A DNA stretch of 59,031 nt, from contig JAUIAO010000039.1 of assembly GCA_030425425.1 (NCBI GenBank), forward strand, positions 1-59,031. The letters are read 5' to 3'. This DNA comes from Bacteroidia bacterium. GTDB taxonomy: Bacteria; Bacteroidota; Bacteroidia; Cytophagales; Cyclobacteriaceae. Positions within the stretch are counted from its first letter, which is position 1; each line of letters begins with the position of its first letter. Below the pieces are notes generated by a model. It saw only the letters and a program-made list of their open reading frames with translations, did not search any database and had not been told where the DNA came from. Position numbers and translations under genes: made by a program. Of the stretch, positions 25,299-33,920 are shown in pieces.

Positions 25299-26397
25299 AG
25301 TATTCCTTTACCTTTTCAATTACCAACCGCATATCCGTCAAAGTCAAATCCCCAATGACTGCCATACGAAATGTGTTGCTTTCAGGAATTACACCAGGAT
25401 AAATGGTGATTTGTTCCTTGTACAAGAAGTCATGTAGGTCATTGAAATCCAAATCCGGCTTACTATTGAGATCAAGTGCCAAAAGGATTTTTGACTGATA
25501 GGCATCCGGTAAAAAAAACTGAAATCCCAATTCCTTAAACCCATCATAGAGCACCTGCCAGTTGGCTCGATAGCGCCTCCAACGCATCTCCACACCTTCC
25601 TCGAGAGTCTCAAGGATGGCCTCCATAAAAGCATAACAAATCTGTACAGGTGGAGTGAATCTAAGTTGATTTTTCTGCTGAAGGTTGTTCCATTGGCTAT
25701 ACAAATCAAAGTAAAATGCTCGCTGATTGGCTTTCAGTTCAGCAATTCTATCCTTATGAAAAACAACAAATGACAAGCCTGCCATCCCGTGAATGCACTT
25801 ATTACTAGACGAGAAAATATAGTCTATCGGAGTTTCCTGAAGATCGATCGGATACGCTCCATAAGAGCTCATCGCATCTACAATCAACTTCACCCCAACC
25901 TCTCGACAAACGGCTGAAATCTCTTCCAAAGGATTCATCATTCCTGTAGAAGTTTCATGATGAATGATAGCCAGGTGTGTGAATTTCCCTGAATTCAAGA
26001 CTGACTTTACTTTGGCAGGTTCCGGGTAGTCCCCAAAACTAAAAGCAGTGTCATATTCCAGCCCATAACTTTTGCAGATTTGCTCCATCCGCAATCCATA
26101 CGCGCCATTGGTGATGATCAGTACACGATCATTATCCCCAATTGCCGATACCAATGTGGCTTCCATTGCACCGGTGCCACTTGCCACAAATAGACCTACT
26201 TCATGGGTATCTGAACCATTGCCGATTTCCAGAATTCCATCGCAGATATCATGCATTAACTGACCAAACTCCTCTTCCCTCGGACAAATATCTTCTACGA
26301 TCATGGCCTCTTTCACTCTCTGAGAAGTGGTAGCAGGACCTGGATTTAGAAGTATGTTTCTGTTGATCGCTTTTTGATGTGTCAGTTTTCCGCGCAT
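25282..26397 (-). CDS. phnW: 2-aminoethylphosphonate:pyruvate transaminase family
   Basis: A 371-residue class V PLP aminotransferase. Family marks are LLNPGPATTSQRVKEAM at the start, CPREEEF, ASGTGAMEA, HHETSTGMMNP, DAMSSYGAYP and the lysine loop SSSNKCIHGMAG. PhnW interconverts phosphonoacetaldehyde and 2-aminoethylphosphonate (AEP). Here it follows phosphonopyruvate decarboxylase with a 1-bp gap and PEP mutase upstream, so it should run in the biosynthetic direction. It is the last gene of the three-gene operon and overlaps the end of the converging mannosyltransferase-like gene. Confidence 0.92.
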   Translation of the reverse strand: MRGKLTHQKAINRNILLNPGPATTSQRVKEAMIVEDICPREEEFGQLMHDICDGILEIGNGSDTHEVGLFVASGTGAMEATLVSAIGDNDRVLIITNGAYGLRMEQICKSYGLEYDTAFSFGDYPEPAKVKSVLNSGKFTHLAIIHHETSTGMMNPLEEISAVCREVGVKLIVDAMSSYGAYPIDLQETPIDYIFSSSNKCIHGMAGLSFVVFHKDRIAELKANQRAFYFDLYSQWNNLQQKNQLRFTPPVQICYAFMEAILETLEEGVEMRWRRYRANWQVLYDGFKELGFQFFLPDAYQSKILLALDLNSKPDLDFNDLHDFLYKEQITIYPGVIPESNTFRMAVIGDLTLTDMRLVIEKVKEYFNRKD

Positions 26398-26398
26398 G

Positions 26399-27517
26399 TT
26401 ATTTCAGGTTATTCATGAAATCTCTCTTATTTTCAACCGGTTTGATCGTCGGTCTTCCCAAATCTTTTCTTGCCCCTTTTCTCACTTTAACTTCGAGAAA
26501 GACAGGCCCTTCAGTAACAACAAATTGCTCCCAAAGATTCTCCAATTCGGTTTTGGTTTCAGCCTTGAATACACTTTTATAACCACACCCTTCTGCTACT
26601 TTCCCAAAATCCATATCAAAACCCACTGTCGGCTGACCGCCCACCGAATCATGACTTCCATTGTTAATGACGATGTGAAAATAATTTTCCGGAGCCTGAC
26701 TCGCAATGATGGCCGAACTCCCCATGTGCATCAGAAATGCCCCATCTCCATCCAGACAAAACACCTTTCGACCCTTCTTAGCCAAAGCAATCCCCAGAGC
26801 AATTTGAGAGGCATGACCCATACACCCGACAGTCAGAAAATCACGTTCATGACCAGAATGATCCGATGCCCGCTTTTCAAAAACCTCCCGGGAAGTTTTT
26901 CCTGTTGTGGAGACCACTACATCCTCGGTATTCAGTTGACCCAAGATCACTTTAACCGCATCCTCACGGTTCATTTCATAGTCAGGAACCTGAGGCAGAT
27001 TTTTCATTTTGTAAGAATCGAAAGTGCCTTTCCTCACCAGCAACACATACGGAGCCTGATGTTTTTCCATATAATGCACTGCCGTTTCTACCTGTTCTTT
27101 AGCCTCCTCTATTTCAGAAGAAAGAATATCATATCTGATTTCCATCGCATCAAGCAAAGTTTCACTGATTCTTCCTTGCTTCACATGCTGCGGCTCATCT
27201 TTTACTCCGGGCTCTCCACGCCAGCCAATCATGAGCAACATTGGAATGCTGTAAACCTCAGGGTCAACCAATGACGCTAGAGGATTAACCGTATTTCCAA
27301 AGCCGGAGTTCTGCATATAAACGAAAGGAATCTCGCCTGTTGCCAGGTAGTGACCTGCCGCCAATGCTATTGCTCCCCCTTCATTTGCTGCGATAATGTC
27401 ACTACCCGAATCTGCAATGCATCCTGCAAAATCTTTCAATAATGAATCTGGCACCCCCGTGCTGAAGTGGATGCCGTGGGATTTGATAAGGTCAAGAAAA
27501 GCCTGAGGGTTGAGCAT
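26399..27517 (-). CDS. aepY: Phosphonopyruvate decarboxylase
   Basis: Thiamine-diphosphate enzyme that decarboxylates phosphonopyruvate to phosphonoacetaldehyde, making PEP mutation irreversible in practice. The 372 residues are the usual size for this two-domain form. An N-terminal pyrimidine-binding domain (FSTGVPDSLLKDF, AANEGGAIALAAG) is followed by a C-terminal pyrophosphate-binding domain with the GDGAFLMHMG...NNGSHDS motif. It lies between PEP mutase (78 bp upstream) and phnW (1 bp downstream). Sulfopyruvate decarboxylases are related, but the neighbours decide for phosphonate. Confidence 0.93.
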   Translation of the reverse strand: MLNPQAFLDLIKSHGIHFSTGVPDSLLKDFAGCIADSGSDIIAANEGGAIALAAGHYLATGEIPFVYMQNSGFGNTVNPLASLVDPEVYSIPMLLMIGWRGEPGVKDEPQHVKQGRISETLLDAMEIRYDILSSEIEEAKEQVETAVHYMEKHQAPYVLLVRKGTFDSYKMKNLPQVPDYEMNREDAVKVILGQLNTEDVVVSTTGKTSREVFEKRASDHSGHERDFLTVGCMGHASQIALGIALAKKGRKVFCLDGDGAFLMHMGSSAIIASQAPENYFHIVINNGSHDSVGGQPTVGFDMDFGKVAEGCGYKSVFKAETKTELENLWEQFVVTEGPVFLEVKVRKGARKDLGRPTIKPVENKRDFMNNLK

Positions 27518-27595
27518 ACAATTTTATTTTCGATTTACTTCCTTCAAAAATGGACAATAGGCTGGCTACTCACAATCTGTATGTGTCATCAGGCA

Positions 27596-28891
27596 CTAAT
27601 TCGGTAGGATTGTGAGAATTTCCTTTATGGACATACAATACTGATCAGCAGCTTCCAATGATCTCTTGTTTTCGAGAATCGAAAGAGCAGTTTTCTGCAT
27701 TGCAGGGAAAGCACTTCTTAGCAAGTGATTCGCATATATCACAATACTGAAACCAGCTTCTTGCAGTTCCTCTTCTGTGAAATGATTGTATGAAGAAGGC
27801 ACTGAAATCACCGGCACTTTCACCTCAAAATCCTGATAAGCTTTCATGAATTCAAGAATTTCCTTTCCGTCTTTATGTCGGCTATGGATCATGATTCCAT
27901 CCGCTCCGGCTTCTATGTAGGCCTTGGCTCTGGCCAAAGCATCTTCCATGCCTTTTTCTGCTATCAAGCTTTCCAATCGAGCAAAAATCATGAAATCATC
28001 AGTCATCTGGGCTTTCTTCCCTCTGGAGATTTTCTCCGAAAAACCTTCAATAGAATCCAGAGTCTGCTCTACTTCTGTACCAAAAAGTGAATTGCGTTTT
28101 ACACCAGTTTTGTCTTCAATGACGATAGCTGAAACACCGAGACGATCCAGATTTTTTACCAACATCTCAAAATGCTCAGGTATTCCTCCAGTATCTCCAT
28201 CCAGAATGATTGGCTTAGTAGTTACATCCAGAATATCATTAATGGTCTGAAAACGAGACGTTCTATCTACGTACTCTGTATCCGGCTTCCCTTTCGCCGT
28301 GGAGTCCGTCAAACTACTCACCCAAAGCGCATCAAACTCTCTGATTTCACCTTCTGCCTCGTACTTTGTTTCCTCCACGATCAAAGCTGAAATCCCGTTG
28401 TGCGATTCTAACACTCTCACTATATCCTTGGAATCCAACAATCTTCTTAGCATCCTTCTTCGGATATCAGGTGTCGTACCAACTTCTTTAAGGGCATTTC
28501 TCAGTCCGGTAGAAGAAATTCCATGTGTATATTCAGGTTCGATCAATTCTCCGCCCCATTCCTTGAGCATTTCTGTAACCTTCTGACGCACATGTCTCTG
28601 AGGGCCGGTTTTCCAATCACTGCCATGCACTACATAGTCAGGCTTAAGTTTTCGCAAGTTCTCTTCATAATCCAGCTCATATTGTGGAATGACCTCTTTA
28701 ACTCCTTTTAAGTTTTCGAGGATTTTCTTTCGCTCATCGTAAGACAAAAAAGGAATTCTGCTGAATTTGGCAACAGCCTTATCAGACAGCAAACCGACAG
28801 TCACCTCTCCCAACTCTCGTGCAATCTCAATGATATTGATATGTCCGTGATGGATCAGATCAGTCCCCATTCCCACATAAACTTGCTTCAT
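27596..28891 (-). CDS. aepX: Phosphoenolpyruvate mutase fused to an N-terminal cytidylyltransferase-like domain
   Basis: A 431-residue, two-domain protein. Residues 1-135 form a TagD/GCT-type nucleotidyltransferase with HHGH (14-17) and ISSTGLR. Residues about 150-431 form phosphoenolpyruvate mutase, with the signature EDKTGVKRNS (259-268), GDTGG and the IMIHSRHKDG block. The mutase converts PEP to phosphonopyruvate, the entry to nearly all natural phosphonates. Fusions of this kind are known from surface-polysaccharide loci that carry AEP in Bacteroidota. What the N-terminal domain activates is not settled. It heads the aepX-aepY-phnW operon and is divergent from a second cytidylyltransferase gene. 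Confidence 0.93.
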   Translation of the reverse strand: MKQVYVGMGTDLIHHGHINIIEIARELGEVTVGLLSDKAVAKFSRIPFLSYDERKKILENLKGVKEVIPQYELDYEENLRKLKPDYVVHGSDWKTGPQRHVRQKVTEMLKEWGGELIEPEYTHGISSTGLRNALKEVGTTPDIRRRMLRRLLDSKDIVRVLESHNGISALIVEETKYEAEGEIREFDALWVSSLTDSTAKGKPDTEYVDRTSRFQTINDILDVTTKPIILDGDTGGIPEHFEMLVKNLDRLGVSAIVIEDKTGVKRNSLFGTEVEQTLDSIEGFSEKISRGKKAQMTDDFMIFARLESLIAEKGMEDALARAKAYIEAGADGIMIHSRHKDGKEILEFMKAYQDFEVKVPVISVPSSYNHFTEEELQEAGFSIVIYANHLLRSAFPAMQKTALSILENKRSLEAADQYCMSIKEILTILPN

Positions 28892-28962
28892 ATATCTAGT
28901 TTCGTCTTTTAAATTCTAATTTCGAGGCAAATTAAGTTCAAATAAAGCGTTGGAGTGATCGA

Positions 28963-29682
28963 ATGAGTAAAAGAATTGAAACGGCGGTGATATTAGCGGC
29001 AGGCAGAGGCACCCGATTACAACCATACACTCACGACATACCGAAAGGCTTTATGCAAGTAGGTGATGAAAAGTTGATTGAGCGATCTATCCGACTGTTG
29101 AAAGAAAATGGGATCAAAAACATCATCATTGGTACGGGTCATTTGCATGAGCAATACGAAGATTTGGCTCTAAAAGAAGACCTAAAAACTTATTTGAGTC
29201 CTGATTTTGCAACGACAGGCAGTTTTCATACACTGTGTTTTGGCAGAGAGCTCATCAAAGAAGATTTTTTGCTCTTGGAATCAGATCTCCTTTATCATGA
29301 AGCTGCAATTCAATCATTATTAGAAGACCAGTCAGATGATGTGATTCTCTGTAGTGGGTTTACCAAATCGAATGATGAGGTTTATGTTTCCGTCCAAAAT
29401 GGATTGCTTCAAAACCTTTCTAAAAAGCAAGAAGAGCTGAATTCAGTAGATGCTGAACTGGTTGGAATCTGGAAAATATCTCAGAAATTGTATCATCAAT
29501 TGCTAAAACAGCACGTAACCTCCAGCGATGCACTTACGAAAGATTATGAAAAAGCAATTGCTGAGGAAGCACAAAACGGATACCGAGTTACCGTGAAAAA
29601 GCTGGAGAACCTAGCCTGGTGTGAAATAGACAATGAAGAGCATCTGGAAAGGGCTAAAAATCTAATTCTTCCAAGGTTATAG
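28963..29682 (+). CDS. PntC/LicC-like cytidylyltransferase (probable CTP:2-aminoethylphosphonate cytidylyltransferase)
   Basis: A 239-residue NTP-transferase-fold protein. The loop VILAAGRGTRLQPYT is followed by KGFMQVGDEKLIERSIRLL, then TGSFHTL and LLLESDLLYHEAAI. This pattern fits the LicC/PntC group, which couples CTP to phosphocholine or to 2-aminoethylphosphonate. The AEP operon starts 71 bp away in the opposite direction, which favours AEP as substrate and CMP-AEP as product. The converging LicD-like gene would then use it. It is a different protein from the cytidylyltransferase at 20123-20857, so the region holds three nucleotidyltransferase domains in all. Confidence 0.75.
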   Translation: MSKRIETAVILAAGRGTRLQPYTHDIPKGFMQVGDEKLIERSIRLLKENGIKNIIIGTGHLHEQYEDLALKEDLKTYLSPDFATTGSFHTLCFGRELIKEDFLLLESDLLYHEAAIQSLLEDQSDDVILCSGFTKSNDEVYVSVQNGLLQNLSKKQEELNSVDAELVGIWKISQKLYHQLLKQHVTSSDALTKDYEKAIAEEAQNGYRVTVKKLENLAWCEIDNEEHLERAKNLILPRL

Positions 29683-29683
29683 A

Positions 29684-30280
29684 TTAATCCTTTTCCCAAA
29701 AACCTGTTTCTTGATTTCTTTTGGCAACACTGCCTATGTATCCATAAACCTTTTCTAAATACCTCTTTATCTGACTGGGCGTACTCACTTTTTTACCCAG
29801 CATTTCTGCACTTTTAAGTGGATAGACCAATTCCTTACTAATCTTCTGACGCTCATTAGGCCATTTTGTCTCCTCATAACTCCTTACCTCATCACCCAGA
29901 TCTTCATAAAAGTAAATATCCACATCAAACCCTTTGTAATTGAAATACAACTTGGGGCCATGATGCCGATGTGAAGAATCATAAAACTTCACCTTTGGAG
30001 ACAACAAATTCCTTTTGCTCAGTACTTTTTCATAAGACTTTTCATGCATCCCAAAATCCACATCAATGTCATGTGGAAGTATTCCATGCTCTCTGTGATA
30101 ACCAAGCAACGTCCCAAAATCCAACCAATATTCCTCACCAACTTCATTGAGAAAATCTGCCGAAAGTTGAAAAAGCTCTTTCAATACCTTCATCTTGCGC
30201 TGGTTCTCCAATCCTACCAAGGCAAAAATATGGACATGTATAAATCGCTGTATATATTGGCTGATACGCAAAAGGTTCAT
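29684..30280 (-). CDS. LicD-family phosphotransferase
   Basis: A 198-residue nucleotidyltransferase-fold protein with the LicD signature LDFGTLLGYHREHGILPHDI followed by DVDFG. It has no membrane segment. LicD proteins move phosphocholine, or in some species AEP, from the CMP-activated donor to a sugar of a surface glycan. It converges with the PntC-like gene with a 1-bp gap and is nearly back-to-back with the Stealth-type gene (28 bp). The context suggests it attaches AEP to a glycan or glycolipid. At 198 residues it is a short member of the family. Confidence 0.75.
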   Translation of the reverse strand: MNLLRISQYIQRFIHVHIFALVGLENQRKMKVLKELFQLSADFLNEVGEEYWLDFGTLLGYHREHGILPHDIDVDFGMHEKSYEKVLSKRNLLSPKVKFYDSSHRHHGPKLYFNYKGFDVDIYFYEDLGDEVRSYEETKWPNERQKISKELVYPLKSAEMLGKKVSTPSQIKRYLEKVYGYIGSVAKRNQETGFWEKD

Positions 30281-30308
30281 AATATCGCGTCAATAATTAG
30301 TTGATTTC

Positions 30309-31208
30309 ATGGCGAAGATAGCGGTAGATTTAGTCTATACATGGGTAAATGGTGAAGATCCCGCACACATAGAGCGGTGGAAGAGCTATGCAGGCAATCC
30401 TCAGGATGTGAATCCTGAAAGATACCGAGATACCTATCAGCTATTAAAACATAGTCTAAGGTCTGTGGAAAAATACCTGAAATGGTATAGGAATATCTAT
30501 ATAGTTACTGCCCGACCTCAGGTACCAGAATGGCTCAATACCTCTCATCCAAAAATCAAAGTCTTACATCATGATGAAATCATCGACCCTCAATATTTGC
30601 CTACTTTCAATCCAAACTGTATAGAAAGTTTCCTTCATATGATTCCTGATTTGGCGGAGCATTTTTTGTATATCAACGATGATTTTTTGTTTGGGAGTGA
30701 AACTGATATTGAGGATTTCATGCCAAAAGGCAAATACAGGATTTTTAATACACTGTTTGGGGAAAACCTCAGTTGGCGAATTTATGATGGTAAAAATGAT
30801 GTGATTGGTCTGGGAGTCATTGAGCATACTCCGCTCTTTATTAAAAGAGAGTTCTGGGAAGAAATGACTAGAATTTATCCAGAAGAGCAGCATCGGACCA
30901 GAACTAATAAGTTTCGAAAAGATAATGACCTGATGACTTATAAGCTTTACAGGTATTACATGCTCAAATATCAGAAATCTGTGAGTAGGGCTATTTCTCT
31001 TCCAGAATTACTCAAGGTTAATACTTTTCATAAGATCATGAACAAGCTGCCTTATCAACAGAAAGCATTTAGAAAACTTGAAGAGAAACGGCCGAAATTC
31101 TATTGCCTCAATGATGATCAAAGAGACAATCCTAACCCTGAAGTGGTTAAACTGGTTCAGGCGTTTCTAGAAAGAAATTACCCGAATAAAAGTCAGTTCG
31201 AGATTTGA
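30309..31208 (+). CDS. Stealth-family sugar-phosphate transferase
   Basis: A 299-residue protein with the conserved Stealth regions. CR1 is DLVYTWVNGEDP at the N-terminus, CR2 is RYRDTYQLLKHSLRSVEKYL with YIVTARPQVPEWL, and CR3 includes FNPNCIESFLHMIPDLAEHF and YINDDFLFG. Stealth enzymes transfer hexose-1-phosphate (for example GlcNAc-1-P) to build phosphodiester-linked capsule or to decorate glycans. The human relative is GNPTAB. Together with LicD and Wzi-like genes it points to a phosphate-rich surface glycan. The 3' end overlaps the converging glycosyltransferase gene by 16 bp. Confidence 0.85.
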   Translation: MAKIAVDLVYTWVNGEDPAHIERWKSYAGNPQDVNPERYRDTYQLLKHSLRSVEKYLKWYRNIYIVTARPQVPEWLNTSHPKIKVLHHDEIIDPQYLPTFNPNCIESFLHMIPDLAEHFLYINDDFLFGSETDIEDFMPKGKYRIFNTLFGENLSWRIYDGKNDVIGLGVIEHTPLFIKREFWEEMTRIYPEEQHRTRTNKFRKDNDLMTYKLYRYYMLKYQKSVSRAISLPELLKVNTFHKIMNKLPYQQKAFRKLEEKRPKFYCLNDDQRDNPNPEVVKLVQAFLERNYPNKSQFEI

Positions 31209-31987
31209 TCCAGGAGCTTCACCATGCTCGTATCTTCAATCTCATTACATCTTCGATTTTTTTCCCGGAATCCCTCTTCACCTTCTGGCCTGCCTCGTGA
31301 AACGTTTTGTCTATTGAGATATTCCTCAAAAGATTTGATGTAATAGTGATTGATTCTCCATCCAATATCAGCAGAGTCTGTAAGCATTGAACCAAGCTTA
31401 TACCATTTGTAATGCCACCAGTGTGCACTGTATGCAAATCGATTGTCAGAAAGAAAATCCCCATTGGCCAGATCTTTATGATCCGAATAATCACTTTCCC
31501 GCTTTGTATAAGCTCTTAATACATCTTGATCCGGCATGGTCTCATACCCATTGTTTCCAAAGTTGACTCGGGGTACTTTCACACCTTTGATTTTAGAATG
31601 ATCGACAGATTTTAACCAACTGACAAGACTTAGTTCATTTCCCAAAGGAAAAAGAAATTCATCTACATCAATTTTCATGACCCATTGAAAGTCCTTTCGG
31701 TAGTTTTTTGCGGCATGGGCAAAACCAATGTGATTCTTATTACGCTGATAAAATTTTGTTGGCCCATCGTATTTGGTACCATCCCACATGGTCCAGAGGT
31801 GCCGTGTCACATACCCTTTCTCTTCGTATGGACGAAGTATTTCTCTTGCCTCATCCCCTCCATCCTGATCATATAGATAGAAATGATCTACTCCAACGGC
31901 AATATGATAGTCCAACCATTCCCTGAGGTAAGGGTTTTCGTTTTTGAAATTGGTGGCGAATGTGAGGAAATGTTTTTTGTTGCTCAT
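31193..31987 (-). CDS. Glycosyltransferase, GT92/GT2-like
   Basis: A 264-residue protein with FATNFKNENPYLREWLDYHIAV near the N-terminus, HFYLYDQDGGD, and KIDVDEFLFPL as the metal-binding DxD. These are the marks of the DUF23/GT92-like glycosyltransferases found in bacterial surface-glycan clusters. Donor and acceptor are unknown. No membrane segment is visible. Its stop region overlaps the Stealth gene end, a tail-to-tail overlap that recurs in this region. Confidence 0.78.
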   Translation of the reverse strand: MSNKKHFLTFATNFKNENPYLREWLDYHIAVGVDHFYLYDQDGGDEAREILRPYEEKGYVTRHLWTMWDGTKYDGPTKFYQRNKNHIGFAHAAKNYRKDFQWVMKIDVDEFLFPLGNELSLVSWLKSVDHSKIKGVKVPRVNFGNNGYETMPDQDVLRAYTKRESDYSDHKDLANGDFLSDNRFAYSAHWWHYKWYKLGSMLTDSADIGWRINHYYIKSFEEYLNRQNVSRGRPEGEEGFREKNRRCNEIEDTSMVKLLDQISN

Positions 31988-32097
31988 GTATTTCAGAAGT
32001 ACCTTATTTCACACTTTAACACACTGTTACAGGGAATATACCAGCAATAACTAAGTCAAAATTCCTTTTTTTTCGAAATAATTCAAGTGTACATTCA

Positions 32098-32115
32098 TTA
32101 GTCATTTGTGACTAA
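32098..32115. promoter_or_regulatory. Palindrome upstream of the ABC exporter unit
   Basis: TTAGTCA (32098-32104) and TGACTAA (32109-32115) form a perfect 7-bp inverted repeat with a 4-bp spacer. It lies in the 245-bp gap between the divergent glycosyltransferase and exporter genes, so it could be an operator for either. The rest of the gap holds micro-ORF 1 and a candidate -7 box TAATTTTG at 32194-32201. Confidence 0.35.
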
Positions 32116-32176
32116 AACACCTATGAATTTGACCAAACAACTGATATTTTGAAAAGCTAAGTTCCATTATTATCAT

Positions 32177-32233
32177 ATGGAAACAAAAGAACTTAATTTT
32201 GGCTTCATAACAATCGAGACTTCACATACTTAA
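32177..32233 (+). CDS. Micro-ORF 1, 18 codons, coupled to the exporter start
   Basis: The frame encodes METKELNFGFITIETSHT and ends in TAATG, so its stop shares one base with the exporter start codon (32233). That overlap suggests translational coupling. Possible roles are a leader that sets exporter translation, or a small peptide product. A candidate -7 box (TAATTTTG, 32194-32201) lies inside the frame. If it is the real promoter, the ORF would not be transcribed from its start, so confidence is limited. Confidence 0.35.
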   Translation: METKELNFGFITIETSHT

Positions 32234-33846
32234 TGAGAATCATTGGAATTCTAATCAGGTCATCTTTACCTCTTTTTTTAATTGCCTCTTTTGCTAGCGT
32301 ATTGACTGGGTTGAGTTCTACTATGGTTATTAAAACAATCCATCAAGCCGTTCAATCAAATGAATTTGACCAGCAAAGTTTTATTCTCAGATTTGTAAGT
32401 TTTTGGATAAGCTATGGTGCACTTTCTTTTTTGGCTTCATATACCGTCGCTCTGCTATCCAAGCAAGTCATTCATAAACTCAGAGTTGATCTATCGGCCA
32501 AGATATTAAATTCCACTTTCGATTCTATCGAATTCAACCAATCAAAATTGCTTCCGATATTAACAGAGGACATCAAAACAATTGCCTATTCGATTGATAG
32601 ACTCCCTAGTGTCACGACAGGCCTTGCTACAGTTATTGGTATTTTAGCTTATATGGTTTGGTATTCTCCTATCCTTTCGGTTTCAACTGTAATCTTATTT
32701 ATGCTGGTCTTTTTATTCACTAAAGTAAGTCTCCCATATGTCAGAAAATATGCCTACCAGTCGAGAGACTATCTGAATATACTTTTTGAAAAGTTTGAAG
32801 GGTTGATCTATGGCATTAAAGAACTATCCCTTAATAAAGAATTCAAGCAATCATACTTAAATGATCAAATAGTACCTGTGAGCAAAATGCAGAACAAGTA
32901 TTACTTAAAAGAAAACATAGTGACCTCTATCACCAACAGATCAACGGACATGATTCTCCTTTTGGGAATGGGGATCCTGATTTTACTGATTAATCATTTT
33001 GGCTTTGTCACGCTAACTTTTTTCGGAGAATATCTGACGCTCGTTCTTTTCACTCTAGCCCCGCTTGCCACAGCAGCTGGCTTTTTGTCAAGTATCAAAA
33101 GAATCGATGCCTCCCTTGCTCATATTGATAAGGCCGGTATTGAAATGGATTTGTCACAAAGTGGTGAAGAGGACATTGAAAATCAGAATTGGAGCTCTAG
33201 TGATAGCCTCATTAAGCTCGAAAAAGTAAAACACGTCTATTATCACTCTGAGGAGGATCAATCATTTGAAATAGGGCCCGTAAATTTAAATATTAATAAA
33301 GGAGAAATGGTGTTTCTTGTAGGGGGGAACGGGAGCGGTAAAACAACCCTCGCCAAAATTATCTTAGGCTTATATCCTCCAGGAGATGGAGAAATATGTT
33401 ATCGAAATAAGCTGGTTAATGAAAGAAATCGCGCATTTTACAGATCACGATTTTCAGCTGTTTTTACCGATTCGTTTGTTTTCGAAGAATTACTACACAT
33501 TGACGAAAAGCAAATAGAAGAACGTAGTGAATTTCTGATTGAGCTTCTGGAATTATCTAAGAAAGTTCAAATTGTGGATGGAAAATTCACAACCAAACGA
33601 CTATCTGATGGCCAGAAAAAACGACTATCATTGATTGTTTCAATTTTGGAGGATAAAGAAGTGTATTTGTTTGATGAATGGGCTGCTAATCAAGACCCAC
33701 ACTTCAAGGACATTTTTTACAATAAAGTTTTAGCATATTTGAAAAAGCAGGGAAAAACACTCATTGTTATCACTCATGATGATCGATATTTTTCTTTAGC
33801 TGATAAAATCATCAAGCTGCAAGATGGACAAGTAAAGGAAAATTGA
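32233..33846 (+). CDS. Cyclic-peptide-type ABC exporter (SyrD/PvdE-like)
   Basis: A 537-residue half-transporter with fused membrane and ATPase domains. About six membrane segments occupy residues 8-300. The ATPase has Walker A GGNGSGKTT (about 366-374), the signature LSDGQKKRLS (about 455-464) and Walker B VYLFDEWAANQDP. The LSxGQKKRL, FDEWAANQDP and ITHDDRYF blocks are the marks of the cyclic-peptide/syringomycin exporter family rather than of lipid A or polysaccharide exporters. No non-ribosomal peptide synthetase is present, so the cargo is unknown. Both its start and its stop overlap micro-ORFs (TAATG and TGATG), and a glycosyltransferase gene follows in the same unit. Confidence 0.85.
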   Translation: MRIIGILIRSSLPLFLIASFASVLTGLSSTMVIKTIHQAVQSNEFDQQSFILRFVSFWISYGALSFLASYTVALLSKQVIHKLRVDLSAKILNSTFDSIEFNQSKLLPILTEDIKTIAYSIDRLPSVTTGLATVIGILAYMVWYSPILSVSTVILFMLVFLFTKVSLPYVRKYAYQSRDYLNILFEKFEGLIYGIKELSLNKEFKQSYLNDQIVPVSKMQNKYYLKENIVTSITNRSTDMILLLGMGILILLINHFGFVTLTFFGEYLTLVLFTLAPLATAAGFLSSIKRIDASLAHIDKAGIEMDLSQSGEEDIENQNWSSSDSLIKLEKVKHVYYHSEEDQSFEIGPVNLNINKGEMVFLVGGNGSGKTTLAKIILGLYPPGDGEICYRNKLVNERNRAFYRSRFSAVFTDSFVFEELLHIDEKQIEERSEFLIELLELSKKVQIVDGKFTTKRLSDGQKKRLSLIVSILEDKEVYLFDEWAANQDPHFKDIFYNKVLAYLKKQGKTLIVITHDDRYFSLADKIIKLQDGQVKEN

Positions 33847-33920
33847 TGGATCAAACCAAAATTTACAACTTCTTGTCTCGAATAAAATTCACTTTCCCAA
33901 AATTGCTGAGTTACCTATAA
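33846..33920 (+). CDS. Micro-ORF 2, 24 codons, bridging exporter and glycosyltransferase genes
   Basis: The ATG overlaps the exporter stop (TGATG) and the stop overlaps the next gene's start (TAATG), so the frame exactly fills the gap between them. The peptide begins MDQTKIYNFLSRIKF and ends TFPKLLSYL. It is basic and hydrophobic, with a plausible amphipathic character. Exact overlap at both ends argues against chance and suggests coupled translation. It might be an exported peptide, a regulatory peptide or simply a coupling device. I know of no matching family. Confidence 0.5.
   Translation: MDQTKIYNFLSRIKFTFPKLLSYL

Noticed and set aside
26396-27274. 292-codon plus-strand frame opposite phosphonopyruvate decarboxylase
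   Set aside because: It is antisense to a clear enzyme gene with intact motifs, and its translation is rich in His/Phe/Arg with no domain.
32233-33846. Siderophore or lipopeptide cluster around the PvdE-like exporter
   Set aside because: No NRPS, thioesterase or siderophore receptor is present; neighbours are glycosyltransferases.
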